From positions 1 through 30,100 of the forward strand of contig JBBQFJ010000024.1 in the NCBI GenBank assembly GCA_038321755.1: a stretch of DNA of 30,100 bases. The letters are read 5' to 3'. The first letter of the stretch is position 1, and each line of letters opens with the position of its first letter. The notes under the pieces were generated by a model that saw nothing but the letters and a program-made list of their open reading frames with translations, was not told where the DNA came from and searched no databases. Origin of the DNA: JALHSW01 sp038321755. Its GTDB lineage: Bacteria; Actinomycetota; Acidimicrobiia; IMCC26256; PALSA-555. Positions 23,287-30,100 of the stretch are shown here, piece after piece. The position numbers and the translations under genes are program-made.

Positions 23287-24735
23287 TCAGGGAACCCGCC
23301 AACCATGCTCGCCGTGCATCAGCGCATCGGCTTCGGCAGGGCCCCAGGTGCCTGCGGGATAGGTCGCGAGTGGGAGTGCGTTGTCGGCGAATGCTTCGAG
23401 CAGCGGCGTCACGATCCTCCAGGAGTGCTCGACCTCGTCCGATCGGATGAAGAGCGTGGAATCGCCGAGGAGCGCGTCGAGGAGCACCCGCTCGTACGGC
23501 TCCGGTGATTGCTCGGCGAACGAGTCGAGGTAGGAGAAGTCGAGCTTCACGGTCCTCACCCGAAACGGTGAGCCGGGCACCTTGGCGCCGAACGCGACCT
23601 CGATGCCCTCATCGGGCTGGATCCTCAGCACGGTGGCATTCGGTTCGATCGATCCGACGGCACTCGGCGGAAGGGGCAAGAACGGCACCTGCTTGTATCG
23701 AATCGCGACCTCGGTCACGCGACGCTCCAGCCGCTTCCCGGTGCGGATGTAGAACGGCACGCCCTCCCAGCGCCAGTTGTCGATCTCGAGCTGCAGGGCA
23801 ACGAACGTCTCCGTCATGCTGTCGGGCGCGACACCCGCCTCGTCGCGATACGAGCACACGGCGTGGCCCTCGACGTCTCCGGCGACATATTGCGCCCTGA
23901 CGACCGATCCGTCGGCGCCGAGCGGACGGACCGATCGGAGCAACTTGACCTTCTCGTCGCGAATCGCGTCGGCCTCGAAGTTGACCGGTGCCTCCATCGC
24001 GGTCAGGGCCAACACCTGCAACAGGTGATTCTGCACGATGTCGCGAAGCGCGCCGGCTTGCTCGAAGAACGCGCCACGATGCCCGACACCCAGGGACTCG
24101 GCAACCGTGATCTCCACGTGATCGACATAGCGACGGTTCCACAGGGGTTCGAAGATCGCGTTCGCGAATCGCATCGCGAGGATGTTCTGCACGGTCTCCT
24201 TGGCGAGATAGTGGTCGATCCGGAAGACTTGGTGCTCGCGGAAGACCGCGTGGAGCGAGGCGTCCAGTGCCTGCGCGCTCGGAAGGTCGTGTCCGAAGGG
24301 CTTCTCGATGACGATGCGCCGGAACGTGCCTCTCGGCTCCTCGGCGAGGCCCGCGACTCCGAGACCTGCAGCGACGGTCCCGAACAGCGCGGGGACCGTC
24401 GAGAGGTAGTAGAGCCGGTTTCCGCCCGTGTCGAGCCCCGAATCACACGACTCGAGCATCACCGCGAGCGCAGCGAACGTGCCGGGGTCATCGAATGATC
24501 CGGCCAGGTACCGAAAGGCGACGCCTCGCTCGGCGAGCCCGGGCATGAGCGCCGCGAACTCGTCATCACTCATCGGCGTGCGCGCCACACCAACGACGAC
24601 GAGGCGCCGTGGGAGTTGTCCCCGGGCCGCGAGTTCACTGAGCGCCGGGTACAGCTTGCGCTTGGCCAGATCACCCGTGGCCCCCAAGACGACCAGCGCG
24701 CACGAGAGCGCGACGCTGTTCGTGGACTCGGTCAT
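23287..24735 (-). CDS. zwf: glucose-6-phosphate 1-dehydrogenase
   Basis: This 482-residue enzyme oxidises glucose 6-phosphate to 6-phosphogluconolactone and makes NADPH at the entry of the oxidative pentose phosphate pathway. The cofactor motif GATGDLAKRKLYPAL lies at about 18-32, the invariant IVIEKPFGHD at about 141-150, and the active-site signature RIDHYLAKE at 172-180. Length is close to normal for the family. The ATG at 24735 is preceded by GGGAACC. It has no usual partners (tal, gnd, opcA, pgl) beside it in this window, so it seems to be a single-gene unit. It could supply NADPH for the oxygenases, but nothing in the sequence ties it to their regulon. Confidence 0.97.
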   Translation of the reverse strand: MTESTNSVALSCALVVLGATGDLAKRKLYPALSELAARGQLPRRLVVVGVARTPMSDDEFAALMPGLAERGVAFRYLAGSFDDPGTFAALAVMLESCDSGLDTGGNRLYYLSTVPALFGTVAAGLGVAGLAEEPRGTFRRIVIEKPFGHDLPSAQALDASLHAVFREHQVFRIDHYLAKETVQNILAMRFANAIFEPLWNRRYVDHVEITVAESLGVGHRGAFFEQAGALRDIVQNHLLQVLALTAMEAPVNFEADAIRDEKVKLLRSVRPLGADGSVVRAQYVAGDVEGHAVCSYRDEAGVAPDSMTETFVALQLEIDNWRWEGVPFYIRTGKRLERRVTEVAIRYKQVPFLPLPPSAVGSIEPNATVLRIQPDEGIEVAFGAKVPGSPFRVRTVKLDFSYLDSFAEQSPEPYERVLLDALLGDSTLFIRSDEVEHSWRIVTPLLEAFADNALPLATYPAGTWGPAEADALMHGEHGWRVP

Positions 24736-25039
24736 CAGAGGTTCCCGTTCACGACGGCATGGGCGGTCGATGCACCTCTATCTCGGAGGAAACCAAGGCT
24801 ACGGCTTGCGGGACCGCTGGGGTCAAGAACACGACGTCCGCCTCGATCAGCCCTGCGGCCCCGTTGCGTCGGAGGCCAGCTCACCGCCCAGTGGTGTCCG
24901 TCGCTTCGGACCGTGTCGACCTGCACCGACTGCGACGCCGGTGCCGAGCCAGCTCGGATTGTCCGATCGCGGGGCGCCTGGCGCAGCAGTGCCCACTGCC
25001 GCAGCATGATGGGGCCATGCCACCAACGTGGGTCGAGCG
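24736..25039. other. 304-bp divergent intergenic region with no recognisable gene
   Basis: This separates zwf and the photolyase gene, which are divergent, so it should hold both promoters. I see no copy of the regulon palindrome, no clear hairpin terminator and no convincing small gene. The open frames through it have Arg/Pro/Ala-rich compositions and no start signal. A degraded coding stretch cannot be excluded because the region is as GC-rich as the genes. Confidence 0.55.
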
Positions 25040-26524
25040 GTGACGACCACCGTGTGGGTGCTGGGCGATCAGCTCCATCGCGGCATCGGCGCGCTGGGCA
25101 CCGCGCGGCCGGGCGGCGAGCGGGTGTTGGTGCTGGAGAGCATTGCGAAGCTGCGCTCGCGACGCTGGCACCGCCAGCGGGCCCACCTGGTCGTGACGGC
25201 GCTGCGCCGCTTCGTCGAGGAGCTGCGCGACCAGGGGTTCGAGGTGGACCATCGCGTCGCACCGACCTTCCGCTCTGGGCTCGAGGCGCACCAGGCGGCT
25301 TTTCGTCCGGAGCGCGTGTTGGCGACCGAGCCCAACTCCTGGGCGGCGTCGAAGCTGCTGGGCGAGCTGGGGGTGACGACGGTCCGCTCGAACCAGTTCC
25401 TGTGCCACCGCGACGAGTTCGTCGGCCGGGCCGGCGACCGCCACGTGAAGATGGAGGACTTCTACCGGTGGCAGCGCCGACGGCTGGGATACCTGATGGA
25501 CGGCGACGAGCCAGCCGGGGGCCGTTGGAACTTCGACCACGACAACCGCGAGCCCCCTCCCCGTGACGGTCGCGCCTGGCCCCGGGTCCTGCGCGACGAG
25601 CTCGACGACCTGGACCGCCAGGTCCTGGCCGAGCTGCCGGACACGTGCTGGGGAGAGAACCCCGACGGCACATGGGCAACGTCGCGACAGGGCGCGCTGC
25701 GACGGATGCACCATGCGGTGAACGAGGTGCTTCCCCACTTCGGTCCGTACGAGGACGCGATGCTGTCCACCAGCTGGCAGATGGCCCACACCCTGCTGAG
25801 CCCGTACCTGAACCTGGGCCTGCTCCTCCCCGGCGAGGTCTGCGATGAGGTCGAGGCGGCCCACCGCCGAGGGAAGATCCCGATCGCCTCGGCCGAGGGA
25901 TTCATCCGACAGATCATCGGCTGGCGGGAGTACGTCTGGGGGAGGTACTGGCAGTGGATGCCCGAGTACCGCGACGCCAACGAGCTGGCCGCCACCCGGC
26001 CACTGCCACCCGTCTTCACCGGCGCGCCGACCCACATGAACTGCGTGCGCCAGGTGATGACCTCGGTGCACGAGCACGGCTGGGCGCACCACATCCAGCG
26101 GCTCATGGTGCTGGGCAACCTCGGGCTGACCGCGGGGGTCGACCCGTCGGCGATGACCGAGTGGATGTGGGCCTCGTTCGTCGACGGCGCCGAGTGGGTG
26201 ATGCTGCCGAACGTGATCGGCATGGCACTGCACGCTGACGGGGGCCGCATGGCCACCAAACCGTACGCGTCGGGTGGTGCCTACATCGACAGGATGAGCG
26301 ACTACTGCTCGGGCTGCCGCTACGACCGGCGCCGCCGCACCGGCGACGACGCCTGCCCGTTCACCACGCTCTACTGGGACTTCCTGGACCGCCACCACGA
26401 CAGGTTCCTGCGGAACGCCCGCGTCGCCCGACAGGTGCGCGCCTCGGAACGACTGAACGATCTGCCCGCCGTGCGCGAGCGGGCCGCGGAGGTGCTGACC
26501 CGATTGGACCGGGGCGAGCTCTGA
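25040..26524 (+). CDS. iron-sulfur bacterial photolyase/cryptochrome (PhrB-type, (6-4) photolyase family)
   Basis: This 494-residue flavoprotein belongs to the FeS-BCP photolyase group (deoxyribodipyrimidine photolyase-related proteins) that repairs (6-4) photoproducts using light. It begins VWVLGDQLH, typical of the group, and the FAD domain includes GFIRQIIGWREYVWGRYW and WASFVDGAEWVMLPNVIGM. Four cysteines are positioned for a [4Fe-4S] cluster: Cys335, Cys423, Cys426 and Cys439. Their spacing of 88, 3 and 13 is the same as I recall for Agrobacterium PhrB. I start it at GTG 25040; GTG 25028 is four codons earlier. No strong Shine-Dalgarno is visible. It is divergent from zwf and has no link to the catabolic regulon. 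Confidence 0.94.
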   Translation: MTTTVWVLGDQLHRGIGALGTARPGGERVLVLESIAKLRSRRWHRQRAHLVVTALRRFVEELRDQGFEVDHRVAPTFRSGLEAHQAAFRPERVLATEPNSWAASKLLGELGVTTVRSNQFLCHRDEFVGRAGDRHVKMEDFYRWQRRRLGYLMDGDEPAGGRWNFDHDNREPPPRDGRAWPRVLRDELDDLDRQVLAELPDTCWGENPDGTWATSRQGALRRMHHAVNEVLPHFGPYEDAMLSTSWQMAHTLLSPYLNLGLLLPGEVCDEVEAAHRRGKIPIASAEGFIRQIIGWREYVWGRYWQWMPEYRDANELAATRPLPPVFTGAPTHMNCVRQVMTSVHEHGWAHHIQRLMVLGNLGLTAGVDPSAMTEWMWASFVDGAEWVMLPNVIGMALHADGGRMATKPYASGGAYIDRMSDYCSGCRYDRRRRTGDDACPFTTLYWDFLDRHHDRFLRNARVARQVRASERLNDLPAVRERAAEVLTRLDRGEL

Positions 26525-26600
26525 GCGTCTCGTGGAGTCGGTCCTCCGCGACCAGTCTCTGCTCCCAAGAATCGACCTCGCACCCAGGGCTCGACGATGC

Positions 26601-27029
26601 TCAAGCCGAAGACGCCTCGATCTCGGCGGTGTCCTTGGAGTCGGCCAGGGCGAGTGCGATGAGGCCGATCGACATGGCGAAGTACAGCGCGAGGTTCCCA
26701 CCGCGGACCCCGAACACGTTGTCGGTGCGGCCGAACTGCGCGATGACCTGGACAGCACAGAGCGCGAAGCCTCCCGCGGCCACGAACGTGAGCGCCCGAA
26801 TCCCGAGCCATGCGCCGAGCAACGCGAGCGCAGCGAGGCCAATGGTCACCATGGCCCCAAGGGGGCTGAACTGGAAGAGCTTGCCCCAGATCATGTCGTC
26901 GCTGCGCTCGAACAGCACGCCGCCGTCGGCCGAGGTGAAGCCGACGTTGCGGGCCACCACCAGTCCGCAGATCCCGATGACGATCCCGCCGATCGCGAGG
27001 ATCGCTTCCGCCCGTCGAAGCCTGGTCAT
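26601..27029 (-). CDS. small integral membrane protein, four predicted helices
   Basis: This 142-residue protein has four hydrophobic segments, at about residues 8-26, 56-75, 77-96 and 112-128, with short loops and a charged C-terminal tail (DSKDTAEIEASSA). I do not recognise a catalytic motif. The ATG at 27029 has AGGAGGG about 6 nt upstream and overlaps the DoxX stop by 4 bp, so it is the last gene of the operon at 28856-26601. It may be a partner of the DoxX-like protein. Confidence 0.8.
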   Translation of the reverse strand: MTRLRRAEAILAIGGIVIGICGLVVARNVGFTSADGGVLFERSDDMIWGKLFQFSPLGAMVTIGLAALALLGAWLGIRALTFVAAGGFALCAVQVIAQFGRTDNVFGVRGGNLALYFAMSIGLIALALADSKDTAEIEASSA

Positions 27030-27556
27030 GAGACCCTCCTGAGGAAGTGTGCGACGCGCCCGGACGACCGGGCCCAGATGGGACGAAGCACGCCGTCGAG
27101 CCCACCGATGCGACCGGCGGCGAGCGCGAACACGGCGACGTTCGCGAGGATGAGGAGCCAGTAGGTGCCACCGAACTCGTTGGGGGCGTTCGCGACACTC
27201 AACAGGATCGCGGTCGCCTGTGCAGCTCCCACCAGAGCCCAGAACCGGGTGGCAAGCCCCAGGAGCAGGAACGCCCCGAGTGCGGCTTCGGTGAGCAGCA
27301 CCATCCACCCGAAGAACTGGAAGTTGGGGAGCACGACCTCGCGCACGACCCAGGTGAAGGGTCCGAAGACCTCGTGGGTGACGGCATCACGGGTATATCC
27401 GTACAGCCCGCCTCCCCTGTCCTGACCGAAGTTCGGTGGGGTCTTCCATCCGGCCGCCTGGATCCAGAGCATGGCGACGCCGACGCGCAACGCGACGGTC
27501 GCGACGCGCGTCGCCCGGCCCTGGGCGACGGGATCGGGCGTTTGCATCTCGGTCAT
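27026..27556 (-). CDS. DoxX-like membrane protein
   Basis: This 176-residue protein has a first helix VALRVGVAMLWIQAAGWKTPPNFG, a loop GLYGYTRDAVTHEVFGPFTWVVREVVLPNFQFFGWMVLLTEAALGAFLLLGLATRFWALVGAAQA, and a last hydrophobic segment before a basic C-terminus. This matches the DoxX/DoxD-like family, which includes subunits of thiosulfate:quinone oxidoreductase and many proteins of unknown role. ATG 27556 overlaps the upstream stop by 4 bp, and the stop overlaps the downstream ATG by 4 bp. Function here is not known. Confidence 0.83.
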   Translation of the reverse strand: MTEMQTPDPVAQGRATRVATVALRVGVAMLWIQAAGWKTPPNFGQDRGGGLYGYTRDAVTHEVFGPFTWVVREVVLPNFQFFGWMVLLTEAALGAFLLLGLATRFWALVGAAQATAILLSVANAPNEFGGTYWLLILANVAVFALAAGRIGGLDGVLRPIWARSSGRVAHFLRRVS

Positions 27557-28191
27557 CGTGCCTCCACGTTCAAGAGTGACATGGTCCCAGCCAATCGTGT
27601 CTCGGGTGCCTGCTCGGCGACGGCGATCGCGTCGTCGAGGTCGTCGATGTCACGCAGCTCGGGGAGCAGATGTGTCGTGAGCTCGAGCGCGCGCAGGCGC
27701 TGCCATTGCGCGTTCCCCGTCGACCCGGTGCTCATGGGGATGTCGAGGAACACACGCGGATCGGCCTCCCGCAGCCCGATTGCCCAGTACCCGCCGTCGG
27801 TCGCCGGACCGAGGACCGCGTCGGCGCCGTCGCTCAGCAAGGCGTCCGCTGCATCGTCGAGGATCGCGGCAGTGACCTGGGGTGTGTCGATTGCGATCAC
27901 GATCGCCGGCGCGCCGACATCGTCGAACACGGCGGCGAGCCGCTCGGCCAGACCATCCCCGCGCTGGACGATGGTTCCGAACCCGGCCGGGAGCCACGCT
28001 CCCGCGTCACCGGTGAGGGCGACGACACGTTCTCGGGCACTCGACGCGGCTACCGCGTCGAGCGTGTCGAGGATCATCGCTTCGACGAGCTGGTCGCCGG
28101 CCTCGGTCCCACACTCGGCCCGGAGGCGGCTCTTGGCGACGCTCGGCGGCTTCGTGATCACGACGATCGCGACGCCGTCTCGCGTCGTCAT
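27553..28191 (-). CDS. DUF2064/TIGR04282-type transferase (CofC/GT-A-like)
   Basis: This 212-residue protein has a nucleotidyltransferase/glycosyltransferase-A fold. It has VAIVVITKPPSVAKSRLRAECG at the N-terminus (the KPP..KSRL motif), IVIAIDTPQVTAAILDDAADAL with the conserved Asp, and AVLGPATDGGYWAIGLREADPRVFLDIPMST. Members of this family often sit beside GT2 glycosyltransferases, as here, and their substrates are mostly unknown. ATG 28191 overlaps the GT2 stop by 4 bp; its own stop overlaps the DoxX start. CofC-type guanylyltransferases of F420 synthesis are similar in fold; the DGGYWAIGL motif favours DUF2064. Confidence 0.86.
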   Translation of the reverse strand: MTTRDGVAIVVITKPPSVAKSRLRAECGTEAGDQLVEAMILDTLDAVAASSARERVVALTGDAGAWLPAGFGTIVQRGDGLAERLAAVFDDVGAPAIVIAIDTPQVTAAILDDAADALLSDGADAVLGPATDGGYWAIGLREADPRVFLDIPMSTGSTGNAQWQRLRALELTTHLLPELRDIDDLDDAIAVAEQAPETRLAGTMSLLNVEAR

Positions 28192-28856
28192 CGCAGCACG
28201 CGGGCCATGTCGAGCACCGCCCGGGTCGTACCCCGCACCGTGCCCGTGACCTTCGACTTGCCGACCCGAGGGCGATACGCCACCGGTACCTCCTCGATTC
28301 GCCAATGATCGTCGGCCGCCCGGAGCACCATCTCGAGCGGCCACCCTGATCTCCGGTCCTGGAGGCCGAGCTGGATGAGAGAAATCCGCCGAGCGGCACG
28401 AATCGGGCCGAGATCGGTCAGGCTCAGGCCCGTCCGACGGCTGACCCGGCGGGCCAGGAAGCGGTTTGCGAGCCGAGCGTGCGGTGGCCAGGCCCCTGGC
28501 TCGGCTTGGCGGCTCCCGAGCACGAGATCGGCCCGATCGGCGAGCACGGGTGCCGCCACCAGCTCGAGGTCGCCCCCGTCGAACGAGGCATCGCAATCCA
28601 TGAAGCACACCACGTCACTGGTCGCGGCCATGAGACCGGCGAAGCACGCTGCGCCGAAGCCGCGGCGGGGCTCGTCGACGACGCGTGCGCCGGCCGCGCG
28701 GGCGATGTCGGCCGATCCGTCGGACGAACCGTTGTCGACGACCACGGGCTCGAAGCCGGGCGGCAGCGACGCGAGGACCACGGGAATCGCGACAGCCTCG
28801 TCGAGCACCGGCAGCACGACATCGACCACTGCGGCGACGCTACCAAGCGTGCTCAT
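28188..28856 (-). CDS. family 2 glycosyltransferase (DPM1/DPG-synthase-like)
   Basis: This 222-residue enzyme has the GT-A fold: DVVLPVLDEAVAIPVVLASL, the VVVDNGSSDGSADIARAAGARVV strand-helix unit, the metal-binding DxD in CFMDCDASFD (Asp87 and Asp89), and the acceptor-side IEEVPVAYRPRVGKSKVTGTVRG near the end. The pattern is like polyprenyl-phosphate sugar transferases, but there is no C-terminal membrane domain. ATG 28856 was chosen; the frame extends to a GTG at 28889 with no better signal. It is first in the four-gene minus-strand operon and divergent from the large membrane protein at 28883. Confidence 0.9.
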   Translation of the reverse strand: MSTLGSVAAVVDVVLPVLDEAVAIPVVLASLPPGFEPVVVDNGSSDGSADIARAAGARVVDEPRRGFGAACFAGLMAATSDVVCFMDCDASFDGGDLELVAAPVLADRADLVLGSRQAEPGAWPPHARLANRFLARRVSRRTGLSLTDLGPIRAARRISLIQLGLQDRRSGWPLEMVLRAADDHWRIEEVPVAYRPRVGKSKVTGTVRGTTRAVLDMARVLR

Positions 28857-28882
28857 GCACGGGAGGCGCCTACAGTCGACCC

Positions 28883-30100
28883 GTGTCACCGTCGACGCAC
28901 GAAGACCCGGTCACGGGAGAGCAGCGCGAGCACGATGGGGCCGCCTCCGGCAGGCTCTCGATCGCGAGGCAGCTGGGTCCCGGCGTCGGTGCGGCGGTCA
29001 TCGGCTGGGTCGTTGCAATCGCGGCCGCCCACCTCGCACTTGCCGAGATGCCACTCGGCGCCGCACCCGAACTCTTGCTGAACGCTCCACCGCTCCATGG
29101 CGTCATCGACGTGCGCATCGACGCGGGCCTCATGATGCCGATGTTCGTGGGTGGAGTGCTCATCGCGTTCGGTCCCGCGGTCGCGGCGAGGGCGTCGTGG
29201 CCCTGGCTGCTCGTCGGTGCCACTGCAGCTGCAGCGAGTTGGGCGGTCGCCCTCGCGCTCGTCGACGGCTCCGACGGTCTGCTGCGTGGCGTGCTCGGCC
29301 ACACCGAGTACCTCGCCGACGTGCCGATCGTGCGCGACGTCGGCGAACTGCTGTCGGCGTATCCGGAACTCGTGCGGACGCGCGGACTCGCCGCCCACAG
29401 CTCGGGCCATCCCCCCGGCGTGCTGCTCGCACTCGTCGGCCTCGACCGTCTCGGCTTCGGCGGTCCCGAGCCCGCCGCTGGACTGTTCATCGCCGGTGGT
29501 GCGGCTGCGGTGCCCGCGGTGCTCGTCGCCGCGCGGGAGGTCGTGGGCGAGGCCTTCGCCCGACGTGCCGTCCTCTTCGTGGTGCTCGCGCCGATCGCCC
29601 TGTGGGTCGCGACGAGCGCAGATGCGCTGTTCGCAGGCGTGAGCGCGTGGTCCGCTGCGGCCGTCGTACTTGCCACCGGCCGGACCGGGCGGCGCTCGAT
29701 CGTGCTCGCGCTCTCCGGCGGTGCCGGGTTCGGGATCAGCATCTCTCTTTCCTACGGGCTCGCACTGGTTGCGCTGGTCCCGGTCGTGCCGGCGATCGCG
29801 CGGCGCCGGCCCCCCCCCCACGCCGTCGGGGGCGGGAGCGGGGTGTCGAAGGGCGCGGTCGCGCGCATCTGGGTGCCAATCGCGTTCTGGATCGCGGGCT
29901 TCTTTTGGTTCGACGGGTTCGCGGCGACACGAGACCGCTACCTGGCCGGGATCTCCGTCCATCGGCCCTATCTGGTGTTCCTCGTCGTGAACCTCGTGGT
30001 GCTCGCACTGACGCTCGGGCCGGTCGGGAGCTACTCGCTCGCACGCCTGCGCGGTCGCGCCCCGTGGCTCTTGGTCGGCGGTGCTGCCGCAGCCATCGCG
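28883..30100 (+). CDS. polytopic membrane protein, possibly GT-C-type glycosyltransferase (partial)
   Basis: I translated 406 residues from GTG 28883 to the window edge with no stop. After a polar N-terminus (about 30 residues) come many hydrophobic segments, for example GVGAAVIGWVVAIAAAHLAL, WPWLLVGATAAAASWAVALAL and IWVPIAFWIAGFFWF. The loop VRTRGLAAHSSGHPPGVLLAL contains an HPPG element like those in GT-C mannosyl/arabinosyltransferase-type proteins. With the adjacent GT2 and DUF2064 genes, an envelope-glycan role is plausible but not shown. The C-terminus is outside the window. A run of ten C (29810-29819) is in frame within a cytoplasmic-looking loop RRRPPPHAVGGG. Confidence 0.75.
   Translation, partial: MSPSTHEDPVTGEQREHDGAASGRLSIARQLGPGVGAAVIGWVVAIAAAHLALAEMPLGAAPELLLNAPPLHGVIDVRIDAGLMMPMFVGGVLIAFGPAVAARASWPWLLVGATAAAASWAVALALVDGSDGLLRGVLGHTEYLADVPIVRDVGELLSAYPELVRTRGLAAHSSGHPPGVLLALVGLDRLGFGGPEPAAGLFIAGGAAAVPAVLVAAREVVGEAFARRAVLFVVLAPIALWVATSADALFAGVSAWSAAAVVLATGRTGRRSIVLALSGGAGFGISISLSYGLALVALVPVVPAIARRRPPPHAVGGGSGVSKGAVARIWVPIAFWIAGFFWFDGFAATRDRYLAGISVHRPYLVFLVVNLVVLALTLGPVGSYSLARLRGRAPWLLVGGAAAAIA
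29810..29819 (+). repeat. homopolymer run of ten C inside the membrane protein gene
   Basis: Ten consecutive C bases encode three prolines and part of the flanking codons. The protein continues with sensible membrane segments in the same frame on both sides, so the length as read is in frame. Runs of this length are prone to polymerase slippage and to sequencing error. Confidence 0.85.

Noticed and set aside
24759..25043. A 94-residue plus-strand frame in the zwf-photolyase gap.
   Set aside because: No Shine-Dalgarno, biased Arg/Ser/Ala/Pro composition, and no family resemblance.
24881..26842. A 653-residue minus-strand open frame opposite the photolyase.
   Set aside because: The photolyase on the plus strand has all four cluster cysteines with exact spacing and complete FAD-domain motifs; the minus frame has none.

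Overview
This is a high-GC chromosomal segment of an actinobacterium, most likely an uncultured or little-studied member of the Acidimicrobiia or a relative. The grounds are inference: GC-rich codon use, many GTG starts and 4-bp GTGA/ATGA overlaps, a predicted F420-dependent luciferase-like oxidoreductase, thiolase/DUF35 pairs, and many SnoaL, SDR, Rieske and acyl-CoA dehydrogenase genes. I saw no rRNA, tRNA, CRISPR array or insertion sequence.

Region 1 (1-22403) is a dense catabolic island. It starts with a branched-chain-amino-acid-type ABC importer on the minus strand (livG partial, a fused livH-livM permease, and a binding protein). Next come two Rieske oxygenase alpha subunits, a ThuA-like protein, a small ABM-type monooxygenase translationally coupled to an acyl-CoA dehydrogenase, an AMP-forming acyl-CoA ligase, and an SDR followed by a complete 2-oxoacid/acetoin-type dehydrogenase complex (E1 alpha, E1 beta, E2, E3). 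The island continues with an F420-type LLM oxidoreductase, a SnoaL-like protein and a carotenoid-cleavage-type dioxygenase on the minus strand, then a TetR regulator and a second SDR on the plus strand. A DUF35/thiolase-like pair and another SnoaL-like protein close it.

The main discovery is a shared regulatory element. Five copies of a 22-bp palindrome (arms AAACTAACC and GGTTAGTTT, 4-bp spacer) lie at 3628-3649, 6246-6267, 7114-7135, 10361-10382 and 18776-18797. Each is in a promoter region, four of them between divergent genes, and the last is 11 bp in front of the tetR gene. Together they lie upstream of about 19 genes, so uptake, oxygenation, CoA activation, beta-oxidation-type steps and the dehydrogenase complex look like one TetR-controlled regulon. 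The pathway has no obvious described counterpart. An unsaturated aromatic, stilbenoid or terpenoid-type substrate would fit a Rieske + alkene-cleaving dioxygenase + CoA ligase + acyloin/2-oxoacid dehydrogenase set, but the substrate cannot be read from sequence.

Region 2 (about 22300-23191) holds a frameshifted SnoaL-like pseudogene and a PPOX-fold flavin/F420-type protein. Region 3 (23287-26524) is ordinary metabolism and repair: glucose-6-phosphate dehydrogenase and an iron-sulfur photolyase of the PhrB type. Region 4 (26601-28856, minus strand) is an overlapping operon with a GT2 glycosyltransferase, a DUF2064-type nucleotidyl/glycosyl transferase, a DoxX-like membrane protein and a four-helix membrane protein. 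A large polytopic membrane protein runs off the right edge on the plus strand and carries a run of ten C.
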